DNA of 7,584 bases from an uncultured Clostridia bacterium (GTDB lineage Bacteria > Bacillota > Clostridia > Oscillospirales > Acutalibacteraceae), in contig CAMJHU010000080.1 of NCBI GenBank assembly GCA_946405565.1, forward strand, positions 1-7,584, given 5' to 3'. Positions 1-5,961 of this stretch are shown in pieces. The position numbers and the translations under genes are program-made. Numbering within the stretch: the stretch's first letter is position 1; the number at the start of each line of letters is the position of its first letter. A model generated the notes under the pieces. That model was not told where the DNA came from, did no database searches, and saw only the letters and a list, made by a program, of their open reading frames with translations.

Positions 1-44
1 GCCATCTGATTACGAATTAAATTTAACTTTGTGCAATTTACCGA

Positions 45-72
45 TTTACTTTTTACTAAAATTGAATATAAT
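45..72 (+). promoter_or_regulatory. Sigma-A-type promoter of the repeat RNA and PBECR4 gene
   Basis: A perfect TATAAT -10 box lies at 67-72 with a TTTACT -35-like hexamer at 45-50 (4/6 to TTGACA) and a 16-bp spacer. Transcription would start near 78-80. It would therefore cover both 53-nt repeats, the hairpin at 236-271 and then the gene at 293. The region before it (1-44) is AT-rich and holds nothing else that I can identify. Confidence 0.65.
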
Positions 73-120
73 AATAAGTGGGGATAGCTATTCCTCTGGT
101 GGACTGACACTATGAAAATC

Positions 121-226
121 TGAAAGAGATGCCGGACGTATGTGCCGGAGCGTTGGCGGACAACAGAAAAATCCGAAAGTAGTGCCGCATGTATAGGGCG
201 GAGTGTTGGCAGACAACAGAAAAATC
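121..226 (+). repeat. Two tandem 53-nt direct repeats
   Basis: Unit 1 is 121-173 and unit 2 is 174-226. They align without gaps at 42 of 53 positions. The last 15 positions of the units (from GACAAC to GAAAAATC) are identical. The differences are concentrated in the first part of the unit, in the P1 loop and at one compensated P1 base pair. A GAAAATC at 114-120 in front of unit 1 resembles the unit end, as if a third boundary had been kept. There is no spacer between units, so this is a head-to-tail array and not a CRISPR. Confidence 0.9.
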
Positions 227-235
227 AGTCGTAAA

Positions 236-280
236 AGAGAGGTTGGTAACTCTGCGGAGTTTCACCTCTCTTTTTGTTTT
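236..280 (+). terminator. Intrinsic terminator between the repeat RNA and the PBECR4 gene
   Basis: AGAGAGGT (236-243) pairs with ACCTCTCT (264-271). A second helix inside it, AACTC (248-252) with GAGTT (257-261), is capped by a TGCG tetraloop. The lower helix can extend by A-T pairs on both sides, and TTTTGTTTT follows directly. The hairpin ends only 12 nt before the AGGAGG ribosome binding site. A terminator placed here would hold back most transcription into the gene and let a minority read through, as in type III toxin-antitoxin loci, where this sets RNA in excess over toxin. Confidence 0.8.
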
Positions 281-292
281 ATAGGAGGCTTT

Positions 293-940
293 ATGGAGAA
301 GAAAGAAGCTATAAAAATCATTGTCCAGTGTGCCAAAACGTATAAGCAATGCCTGTTGAATCAAAATATAATGTTTGTCTATTATGAAAGAAAATATAAC
401 AGATATGCTTATTTTGAAACAACCTTTTTGTCATCGAATTTCTGCCATTTGACAGGCGTTGAACGAGAGAAAAGCATTTCGCCTAATGATTTTTTCAATA
501 GGTGTATTCAACATAAATTAAGTCCTGATAATTTTGAACTGAGAGATGACGGAACAACGGAGATGAAACTTCAGGTGCTTCCTTACATTATCCAAATCCA
601 CAGGGTTTCCAAAATGACAGGTGACCATAACAAGTATGGCATACAGCTTCATACGGAACGACTTGCCGGAAATGTAAAAGGCTGCGTGGGTTTTGTAAAG
701 GACGGCGGCTATTTTGTTCCCAATACCGTATTGAGAGAGAACGTCCGAAATATTACGCTGTCTCCCCAGCACAGAATCGTTGCAACCTTTAGCAAGAAAA
801 TGAAAGAAGATAAATATACCACATTAAGTTACACGGCAAAAGGCTTTGATATTCGCCAATTGACAGCCGTTCCTACCATAGCGGCGAGAGTGGATTTTGC
901 TCAATTCATGGGCAATCAGACAGATACGGAGGAAGAATAA
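293..940 (+). CDS. PBECR4-like nuclease-domain protein, candidate type III toxin
   Basis: This encodes a 215-aa soluble protein with no signal peptide or membrane segment. From memory of the family I assign it to PBECR4 (phage Barnase-EndoU-ColicinE5/D-RelE-like nuclease 4). The recognisable parts are an N-terminal helix, an ETTFL..NFCHLTGV segment (residues 42-56), DFFNRC (66-71), FELRDDGTTEMKL (81-93), a GCVGFV...YFVPNT stretch (130-145) and a C-terminal TLSYTAKGF (177-185). BECR-fold proteins include RNases such as RelE and barnase, so RNA cleavage is a reasonable inference; H52, T54, H160, R161, K183 are possible active-site residues but cannot be ranked without an alignment. The start ATG at 293 has AGGAGG at 283-288; an earlier in-frame GTG at 203 lies inside repeat 2 and is rejected. 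The upstream repeats and terminator suggest this is the toxin of an RNA-neutralised pair. It is convergent with the HerA gene. Confidence 0.75.
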   Translation: MEKKEAIKIIVQCAKTYKQCLLNQNIMFVYYERKYNRYAYFETTFLSSNFCHLTGVEREKSISPNDFFNRCIQHKLSPDNFELRDDGTTEMKLQVLPYIIQIHRVSKMTGDHNKYGIQLHTERLAGNVKGCVGFVKDGGYFVPNTVLRENVRNITLSPQHRIVATFSKKMKEDKYTTLSYTAKGFDIRQLTAVPTIAARVDFAQFMGNQTDTEEE

Positions 941-1024
941 AACGGCAACAGACGTTTTCATTCCGATTGGTACAGCATGATATAATCCGTTTACTTCCGG
1001 CGATTTTTAATCTTGTGCTGAGAA

Positions 1025-2662
1025 TTATCGATCCATCCACAGTTCCTCAATGGAATTCACGTTAAGGTCGTGCCACGGCTCCTGCCAAAGTGTCCAGTAT
1101 TCAATGTCATTGGATGCTGGAGGCATTCCGGTGCTGTCGATATGAACGATACTCGGAAGAGTTACCGCTTCTCCTGCCAACAAGCATTCTCCTGTTTTAA
1201 GCGTAGGCAGATTATTGACGAGTGTGTCCATAGAATCAGGAAGCAACTTTTTGACGTAATTTTGGTCTGTGGGATTAGTAAGACGCAGTGCTAAAAATGT
1301 ATTGCACTGAGAAAAAATCGTTTCAGAAATCTCTGAAGGACACTGACCGGCGAGCATAAGCGATACTCCGTATTTACGTCCTTCCTTTGCAATCCTTTCA
1401 ATGGATTCACGAGCGGCGCGATATTTTGCCGTTGAATCATTAGGAACATATTTATGTGCTTCCTCAAAAACAAGAAGAACGGGAACATCGTTCTGAATCG
1501 TTTCACCTGCAGCAGATCGCAGGCGTTTATAGTAGTATCCGTATTCAAAAATAATACGAGATATAAGAGAGACGGTAATGCTTAATACTTCAAACGGAAC
1601 GCCGCTCACATCCAGTATAGTGACATTCGATTGCGTTTCACCATAGCCCATCAATTTGCGCAATACGGAATTAAAGGAGTTTGCTCTGGCTGATTGCCCC
1701 AGCAAAAATGCCAATCTCTTATCATTGATTTTACTTTCCATGCGGTTGATGAAATTGGAAAGCTTTCCGTTGAGCGGGCCGGCTTTTTCACCTCGTGCGC
1801 CAGGTACCATTTCTTCATTCAATTTAATCGCTAAAGCAAGCACATCTTCTATGTCGAAGTAAACGGGCGAATCAATGGTCAGCTTTTCACGACGTTCCTC
1901 TGAACCGTCGAAATTACTCTTCTTGCTAAGTATAACGCCTTGCTTAAAAACATTCCTTTGGTTGTGGTCGTTTCCTTCCGTATCCAGAAAGAACTCCTGT
2001 AACTCGGTACCATTCATCAACCAGTAAGGCAGTTCCAGATTATTGATGTCAAAGTAATTTGCGTCAGGAAAAGCGGCCCTATATTCGGAATGAATATCAA
2101 ATATCACCACATGGGTGTTGTTTCGCTGATTTCCGGTGTCAATAGCGGACTGCAATACTTTTGATACTGTGTAGGATTTTCCTGAGCCTGTGGAACCAAC
2201 CACAGCAATATGCTTGTTAAAAAAACGGTTTCCGTTTACAGGAACGCGAATGCTTAAATCTGACGCCAGATGAGAAAACAGAAACTGCTCGGCCTCCGGT
2301 ATGGATTCTTCAAATATTTTCCGGATTTCATACTGATGGGCAGGTTCCACGGTTTTCGGCGGAATGGCGATCGCGTCGGTGCCGCGTTCAAATTTACCGT
2401 CCCGAATGGTTCCGATAGGTCTTCCGTCTAATTTGAAGGTCTGATGTGCCAAGCCAGCCTCGTCAGGTTCTTCCAGAACAATCGTAAAACTTTCAACCAT
2501 TGCGATCAACACTGTGTCTTCATAATCAACGATACGAAGATAAGAACCTACACGAAGTGGAGATTCTATCGTTCTGAATGAGTCCAGATCAAAAATTGTT
2601 ACGGTTACCCGGTCCGGGAATATTGCATTGACTACTGCTGTTTGTCTGGTTTGTTTATCCAT
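1025..2662 (-). CDS. HerA/DUF87-family hexameric ATPase
   Basis: This encodes a 545-aa ATPase of the HerA/FtsK-like class, a family of ring-shaped DNA translocases. An N-terminal beta-rich domain (about 1-100) fits the HAS-barrel of HerA. The RecA-like core has Walker A GSTGSGKS (156-163), the family VVIFDIHSEY strand (185-194), Walker B LLVFEEAH (396-403) and the conserved EGRKYGVSLMLAGQCPSEI region (427-445), followed by NTFLALRLTNPTDQ (454-467) with R460 as a possible arginine finger. Catalytic motifs are intact. The start at 2662 is chosen because AAAGGGAG lies 8 nt upstream and because the promoter would start transcription near 2737, which excludes the more upstream ATG at 2755. In many bacteria HerA is paired with NurA, SIR2 or another effector in repair or antiphage defence; none is adjacent here. 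It is transcribed toward the PBECR4 gene, with 84 bp between the two stop codons. Confidence 0.9.
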   Translation of the reverse strand: MDKQTRQTAVVNAIFPDRVTVTIFDLDSFRTIESPLRVGSYLRIVDYEDTVLIAMVESFTIVLEEPDEAGLAHQTFKLDGRPIGTIRDGKFERGTDAIAIPPKTVEPAHQYEIRKIFEESIPEAEQFLFSHLASDLSIRVPVNGNRFFNKHIAVVGSTGSGKSYTVSKVLQSAIDTGNQRNNTHVVIFDIHSEYRAAFPDANYFDINNLELPYWLMNGTELQEFFLDTEGNDHNQRNVFKQGVILSKKSNFDGSEERREKLTIDSPVYFDIEDVLALAIKLNEEMVPGARGEKAGPLNGKLSNFINRMESKINDKRLAFLLGQSARANSFNSVLRKLMGYGETQSNVTILDVSGVPFEVLSITVSLISRIIFEYGYYYKRLRSAAGETIQNDVPVLLVFEEAHKYVPNDSTAKYRAARESIERIAKEGRKYGVSLMLAGQCPSEISETIFSQCNTFLALRLTNPTDQNYVKKLLPDSMDTLVNNLPTLKTGECLLAGEAVTLPSIVHIDSTGMPPASNDIEYWTLWQEPWHDLNVNSIEELWMDR

Positions 2663-2743
2663 AAATAATGCTCCCTTTGCAAGTGTTTTGTCTACCATGT
2701 GATAGAATGAGATATTGCCATAACGTATACGGCTTCTCTTGAA

Positions 2744-2772
2744 AGTATAACACAATGTTATTTATTTTTCAA
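2744..2772 (-). promoter_or_regulatory. Promoter of the HerA gene
   Basis: Read on the minus strand, TTGAAA (2772-2767) and TATACT (2749-2744) are separated by exactly 17 bp. This gives a start near 2737 and a leader of about 75 nt before the ATG at 2662. Confidence 0.75.
2747..2761. promoter_or_regulatory. Palindrome over the HerA promoter, possible operator
   Basis: ATAACA (2747-2752) and TGTTAT (2756-2761) form a perfect 6-3-6 inverted repeat that covers part of the -10 box and the spacer of the HerA promoter. A repressor bound here would block that promoter. No regulator gene is in the window, and short AT-rich palindromes occur by chance, so this is tentative. Confidence 0.35.
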
Positions 2773-2875
2773 TCAGAAGAAGCGCAGAATCGTGAATATA
2801 ATCTTAAAATATTGCATTCTTGCATAACACTTTTCCACTGTAACAAAATCGGTACTGTCTTTTTTTACAAAACTC

Positions 2876-2904
2876 TTGACTAATCAAAAAAAAATAGATA
2901 TAAT
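2876..2904 (+). promoter_or_regulatory. Promoter of the 382-aa gene
   Basis: TTGACT (2876-2881) and a perfect TATAAT (2899-2904) are 17 bp apart, a near-consensus sigma-A promoter with an A-tract in the spacer. The start would fall near 2911, giving a leader of about 66 nt. The block ahead of and including the -35 (2867-2881) recurs at the promoter of the downstream operon. The 2756-2977 gap thus holds two divergent promoters and no gene that I can see. Confidence 0.85.
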
Positions 2905-2925
2905 GAATGCGACAAATATCGATAC

Positions 2926-2946
2926 ATTCCGAGATACATACGGAAT
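2926..2946. repeat. Inverted repeat in the leader of the 382-aa gene
   Basis: ATTCCG (2926-2931) and CGGAAT (2941-2946) form a perfect 6-bp inverted repeat with a 9-nt spacer, just downstream of the predicted start. GATACAT also occurs twice here (2921-2927 and 2933-2939). It could be an RNA hairpin or a protein site; the sequence does not decide between them. Confidence 0.4.
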
Positions 2947-2977
2947 AAAATAATTGTTTTTGAAGGAGTGATAAATT

Positions 2978-4126
2978 ATGGCAAGTTGGTGTTACACGGA
3001 AATAGGTATTTCTGTCACTGATGACGATCTGGAATTAAAACAGCAATATTTAGATTGTTTGGGTCTTCTTAAGATTGATGGCGATGTTTTTAATGAAACA
3101 GAATGCGATGCGGCAGGATATGAATTATATGATAGTTTGCTCAATACAGTGTGTTTTCAAGTAACAATGATATTTGGTAAACATTCCGATGATTATAGTA
3201 TCCCCGAAAATCTGCACGACATTTTTAGTTTGGTGAATTTGTTGTTTCCTCATACATATCTTTATTGCCAACATTATTCGGGTACGAGCGTGACAACTGA
3301 AAATGAATGTGAGGAGTATCTTTTTGATCCGAAGAAAAAGAAGCTGACTAAAAGAGCTTCCGGAGATGGATTTATAGACATAGCACATGAAGGGGATAGT
3401 ATTGGAAAGGAAAATGTGCCTGAATACTGTACCGTGAAATATCAGGTGACAGACGAAGATATTTATTACAGTCCACAAGAATTTGCAGAACGGTGCCGTA
3501 AAAAGAAGCAGGGAAATCTTGAAAATGATTTTGATGATGATTATGTATCGTTTAATTGGAATGGGAAAAAAACAGATCCAATTAATTCTACTATTCCAAG
3601 CCAAGAACTTATCCGAACAATAATCGAACAATCCAAAGAAAAAGGCTATACCGAATTGACTGCGCTTTTATTGGAAAAATGTAAGGATTTTTATACTGTT
3701 TCATCAGAACAGGATTCAATTGACTCGTTAGAAGATGACGATGAAAATGATGATGACTTCGGTGAACTTCAGGTTACCTGCGATGTGTCTCTCCGTGAAG
3801 AAATAATATCTTTCTTTATTGAAGACTTTACTAAAAGATGGAATGAAGCATTACAGAGAATTCAAGAGAAAACGGAAGACCATAGTATTCCTGACGGCAC
3901 AGGATTACCCTTTGACATATCATTTACTGATTATGGATTTCTGATAGTAATGAATTCATTATTTAATACTGTAGTTTCTTTAGAAGAACAATTCTTTGAA
4001 AACCCGTCGAGTGATGATACTATCAGGCAAGCTCTTTCAAATCTCAAGGCACATTATTCCAATCTTGAATATGAAGGATATCTTGTTTTTGATGATGGTG
4101 GCGTGTGGGATACAAATGATTGGTAA
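2978..4126 (+). CDS. Acidic 382-aa protein of unknown function
   Basis: I do not recognise the family with confidence. The start ATG has GAAGGAG at 2962-2968, 9 nt upstream. The protein is soluble, strongly acidic and lacks a signal peptide or clear membrane segment. Its opening MASWCYTEIGISV resembles the MANWC-type start of YubB/Api92-like ferredoxin-fold proteins, a weak similarity only. Residues 117-126 are basic (PKKKKLTKR), 251-260 are an Asp/Glu-rich linker, and 208-238 (SQELIRTIIEQ to EKCKDF) read as a helical pair like the end of ankyrin-type repeats in Clostridia proteins. A second folded region follows from about 265 to 382 and ends in VWDTNDW. Base composition is more AT-rich than in the MoxR gene downstream. 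It is a single-gene unit with its own promoter and terminator, and it may be co-regulated with the MoxR-VWA operon through the shared promoter block. Confidence 0.8.
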   Translation: MASWCYTEIGISVTDDDLELKQQYLDCLGLLKIDGDVFNETECDAAGYELYDSLLNTVCFQVTMIFGKHSDDYSIPENLHDIFSLVNLLFPHTYLYCQHYSGTSVTTENECEEYLFDPKKKKLTKRASGDGFIDIAHEGDSIGKENVPEYCTVKYQVTDEDIYYSPQEFAERCRKKKQGNLENDFDDDYVSFNWNGKKTDPINSTIPSQELIRTIIEQSKEKGYTELTALLLEKCKDFYTVSSEQDSIDSLEDDDENDDDFGELQVTCDVSLREEIISFFIEDFTKRWNEALQRIQEKTEDHSIPDGTGLPFDISFTDYGFLIVMNSLFNTVVSLEEQFFENPSSDDTIRQALSNLKAHYSNLEYEGYLVFDDGGVWDTNDW

Positions 4127-4168
4127 AGAATAAATTGAAAGAATCATCAGCATATACACATTTGTTAT

Positions 4169-4220
4169 ACAAAGCCCGTGGGCTGTCTCTCGGATTGAGA
4201 TGGTCTGTGGGCTTTTTGTA
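4169..4220 (+). terminator. Intrinsic terminator after the 382-aa gene
   Basis: AAAGCCC (4171-4177) pairs with GGGCTTT (4209-4215), and T residues follow. An inner helix forms from GTCTC (4185-4189) and GAGAT (4197-4201) with one wobble pair. The hairpin separates the 382-aa gene from the next operon, 43 bp past its stop codon. Confidence 0.85.
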
Positions 4221-4265
4221 TTGTCAGAAGTACCAAAAGCAGGACTGCATTTTTCTACAAAACAC

Positions 4266-4294
4266 TTGATTTTTGTGGAAATTTTGTTTATAAT
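4266..4294 (+). promoter_or_regulatory. Promoter of the small protein-VWA-MoxR-LRR operon
   Basis: TTGATT (4266-4271) and a perfect TATAAT (4289-4294) are 17 bp apart. The start would be near 4301, about 30 nt before the first gene. The flanking block ACAAAACACTTGATT (4257-4271) matches 13 of 15 bases of the block at 2867-2881. Confidence 0.85.
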
Positions 4295-4331
4295 TTTAAC
4301 GTGAATAATCTTATGAAAGGATGCTTTGCAC

Positions 4332-4517
4332 ATGACAATTACAATCGACATTGAAAAACTCAGAAAAGATCTGATGGACGACTGCTATGGAGCTTTTTTC
4401 GGTGGAGGTTTTGGCGGTGCTTTGATTGAGGCGTCTGATATTGAAGATGCCTCTGCGGAGGAACTGATTAAAATAGCTGAAAGAAATGGGATCGATCTGC
4501 GTGAATACGCGGTCTGA
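4332..4517 (+). CDS. Small 61-aa protein heading the MoxR-VWA operon
   Basis: This encodes 61 aa starting MTITIDIEKLRKDLMDD. The ATG at 4332 is preceded by AAAGGA (4316-4321) at 10 nt; a TTG at 4326 is possible but less likely. The protein has an amphipathic N-terminal helix, a glycine- and phenylalanine-rich middle (FFGGGFGGALIEA, residues 22-34), and an acidic helix (EDASAEELIKIAERNGIDL, 38-56). From memory, similar small proteins with a helix, a glycine- or alanine-rich turn and an ASxEEL..IA..NGIDL end are common in gut Bacillota; I know no function for them. The gene sits first in the operon, directly behind the promoter and 25 bp before the VWA gene, so it may be a subunit, adaptor or regulator of the ATPase pair. 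A membrane role is unlikely because the hydrophobic stretch is short. Confidence 0.8.
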   Translation: MTITIDIEKLRKDLMDDCYGAFFGGGFGGALIEASDIEDASAEELIKIAERNGIDLREYAV

Positions 4518-4542
4518 AATGCTTGTGTTGATTTGATAAAGA

Positions 4543-5958
4543 GTGGTGAGTCTGTTGTCCGAACACAATAACGAAACCTGTTCTTCATTGGCGAAAAAAG
4601 TAATGGTGCTTTCACGCAATCAGCTGCTTGTCAACCTGCGCTTTCTGGATGTGGCTCTGAGCCGCCTGTCCTTTGTTGAAAATGAGGATATTCCTTACGC
4701 TACAGACGGTCAGTTTTTTGTTTATGCGCCGCGTTCTGTGTTGCGGGATTATAAAAATGACAGGGCTGTCTGTACAAGGAATTATCTTCATATCATACTG
4801 CATTGTGTTTTTCGCCATATGTTTGTGAATGCATCTATTGATCGGGCATTATGGGATATTTCCTGTGATATAGCGGTTGAATACACGATTACTTCATTAG
4901 GGATAAAGGCAACAGAAACCGAAAGAGAAAAACAACAGTCCTCTGTCTATGAAAAATTGCAGAAAGAAATAGGGCAGATTACGGCGGAAAGAATTTATCG
5001 GTATTACTGTGATAGAAAATTGTCCGGCAAGAAAGTCGCTGAATTACGCAGTTTGTTTCAGGCAGATGATCACCTGCTGTGGTATATGACGGATGAGGAA
5101 AAAAAGAAACACGGTATAAGCGATAGCAACGGAGACGACCATTCTGGTCAACCAGAAAGTAAAAGGGATAGTTCCAATCACGCAGACAACAATGGCAAAA
5201 AAGAAAAAATGGATTCCGCGGACTATTGCTCCGAAGCGGATTGGAAAAACATTTCCGAGCAAATCCAGATGAATATGGAGACTTTCTCCAAGCAGCAGGG
5301 CAGGAATGCAGGAAGTCTGTTGCAGAATCTCCGCGAGGTCAACCGTGAGCGGTATGATTACACGGAATTTCTGCGCCGATTCGCCGTATCAGGCGAGATT
5401 ATGAAAGTCAACGACGATGAATTCGATTATATTTTTTATACCTACGGACTGCAATTATACCATAATATGCCGTTGATTGAACCGCTGGAGTACAAAGAAG
5501 TCAAGCGTATCAAAGAATTTGTAATTGCTATTGATACATCGGGTTCTGTGGCGGGAGAAACGGTACAGCGTTTTATTCAGAAAACTTACAATATCCTCAA
5601 AAGCACGGAGAGCTTCTTTTCCAGGATTAATCTGCACATCATTCAGTGTGACGCTGAAATTCAGGAGGATTTCAGAATTACCAATCAGGCCGATTTTGAT
5701 GAATACCTCAGAAATATGCAGATCAAAGGGCTTGGAGGGACGGATTTCCGTCCGGTCTTTCATTATGTAGACAAGCTGATAAAAGAAAAGGAATTTACCA
5801 ATCTGAAGGGTCTGATATATTTTACAGACGGGTATGGGACGTTTCCCGGAAGAAAGCCGGACTACGCTGCCGCATTTGTATTTCTGGACGAGGAAGACAA
5901 CAATCCTGATGTACCGCCCTGGGCGATTAAACTGATTCTGAGAAAGGATGAAATTTGA
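4543..5958 (+). CDS. VWA-like protein with degenerate zincin-like N-terminal domain (DUF2201 type)
   Basis: This encodes up to 471 aa from GTG 4543. A TTG at 4555 (467 aa) fits the sequence GGTGAG at 4545-4550 better, so the start is uncertain by four codons. The N-terminal half resembles the putative metallopeptidase part of DUF2201 proteins: YLHIILHCVFRH (81-92) and WDISCDIAVEY (104-114). The usual HExxH glutamate is replaced (H83-I-I-L-H87), so peptidase activity is doubtful. A hydrophilic linker spans about 186-230. The C-terminal half is a VWA domain with an intact metal site: DTSGS (331-335), T400-D401 in GGTDF, and D429 in YFTDG. VWA proteins of this kind act as adaptors for MoxR ATPases, binding a target through the metal-dependent site. 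The MoxR gene starts 3 nt after this stop codon, which implies tight coupling. Confidence 0.9.
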   Translation: MVSLLSEHNNETCSSLAKKVMVLSRNQLLVNLRFLDVALSRLSFVENEDIPYATDGQFFVYAPRSVLRDYKNDRAVCTRNYLHIILHCVFRHMFVNASIDRALWDISCDIAVEYTITSLGIKATETEREKQQSSVYEKLQKEIGQITAERIYRYYCDRKLSGKKVAELRSLFQADDHLLWYMTDEEKKKHGISDSNGDDHSGQPESKRDSSNHADNNGKKEKMDSADYCSEADWKNISEQIQMNMETFSKQQGRNAGSLLQNLREVNRERYDYTEFLRRFAVSGEIMKVNDDEFDYIFYTYGLQLYHNMPLIEPLEYKEVKRIKEFVIAIDTSGSVAGETVQRFIQKTYNILKSTESFFSRINLHIIQCDAEIQEDFRITNQADFDEYLRNMQIKGLGGTDFRPVFHYVDKLIKEKEFTNLKGLIYFTDGYGTFPGRKPDYAAAFVFLDEEDNNPDVPPWAIKLILRKDEI

Positions 5959-5961
5959 AGA

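Larger units (their letters stand above)
80..280 (+). ncRNA. Candidate type III antitoxin RNA (tandem structured repeats ended by a terminator)
   Basis: The predicted transcript from about position 80 to the T-run at 272-280 contains two tandem 53-nt units and closes with an intrinsic terminator just before the toxin-like gene. Each unit can form two hairpins. P1 is CCGG/CCGG (132-135 with 145-148) in unit 1 and CCGC/GCGG (185-188 with 198-201) in unit 2; the fourth pair changes from G-C to C-G, a compensatory change. P2 is GTTG/CAAC with a 5-nt loop (152-164 and 205-217), and the only difference between units there is in the loop. An A-rich GAAA(A)ATC sequence ends each unit and also precedes the first. 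The organisation matches ToxI/CptI-type antitoxin RNAs, whose repeats are released by toxin cleavage in A-rich boundaries. Function is inferred. A tandem cis-regulatory leader is the main alternative. I could not identify a definite pseudoknot by eye. Confidence 0.55.

Noticed and set aside
121..226. CRISPR array
   Set aside because: Only two units exist, they abut with no spacer, and no cas gene is present.
80..280. Tandem riboswitch of a known class (for example tandem glycine)
   Set aside because: I see none of the conserved cores of known classes, and the downstream gene is nuclease-like, not metabolic or transport. A new regulatory leader remains the alternative to an antitoxin RNA.
203..292. 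Upstream GTG start that would add 30 residues to the PBECR4 protein
   Set aside because: It lies inside repeat 2, would run translation through the terminator hairpin, and lacks a ribosome binding site; ATG 293 has AGGAGG.
939..958. Hairpin AAAACG/CGTTTT after the PBECR4 gene as terminator
   Set aside because: Only two G-C pairs, and no T-run after the stem beyond the paired bases; too weak to call.
2663..2755. N-terminal extension of the HerA protein to ATG 2755 or 2698
   Set aside because: 2755 lies upstream of the predicted transcription start, and the family-like sequence begins at MDKQ, which has its own AAAGGGAG site.
3125..3631. 168-codon open frame on the minus strand
   Set aside because: It is antisense to the 382-aa gene, which has a promoter, ribosome binding site and terminator. 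The hydrophobic, Ile/Phe-rich product is what an AT-rich antisense frame gives.
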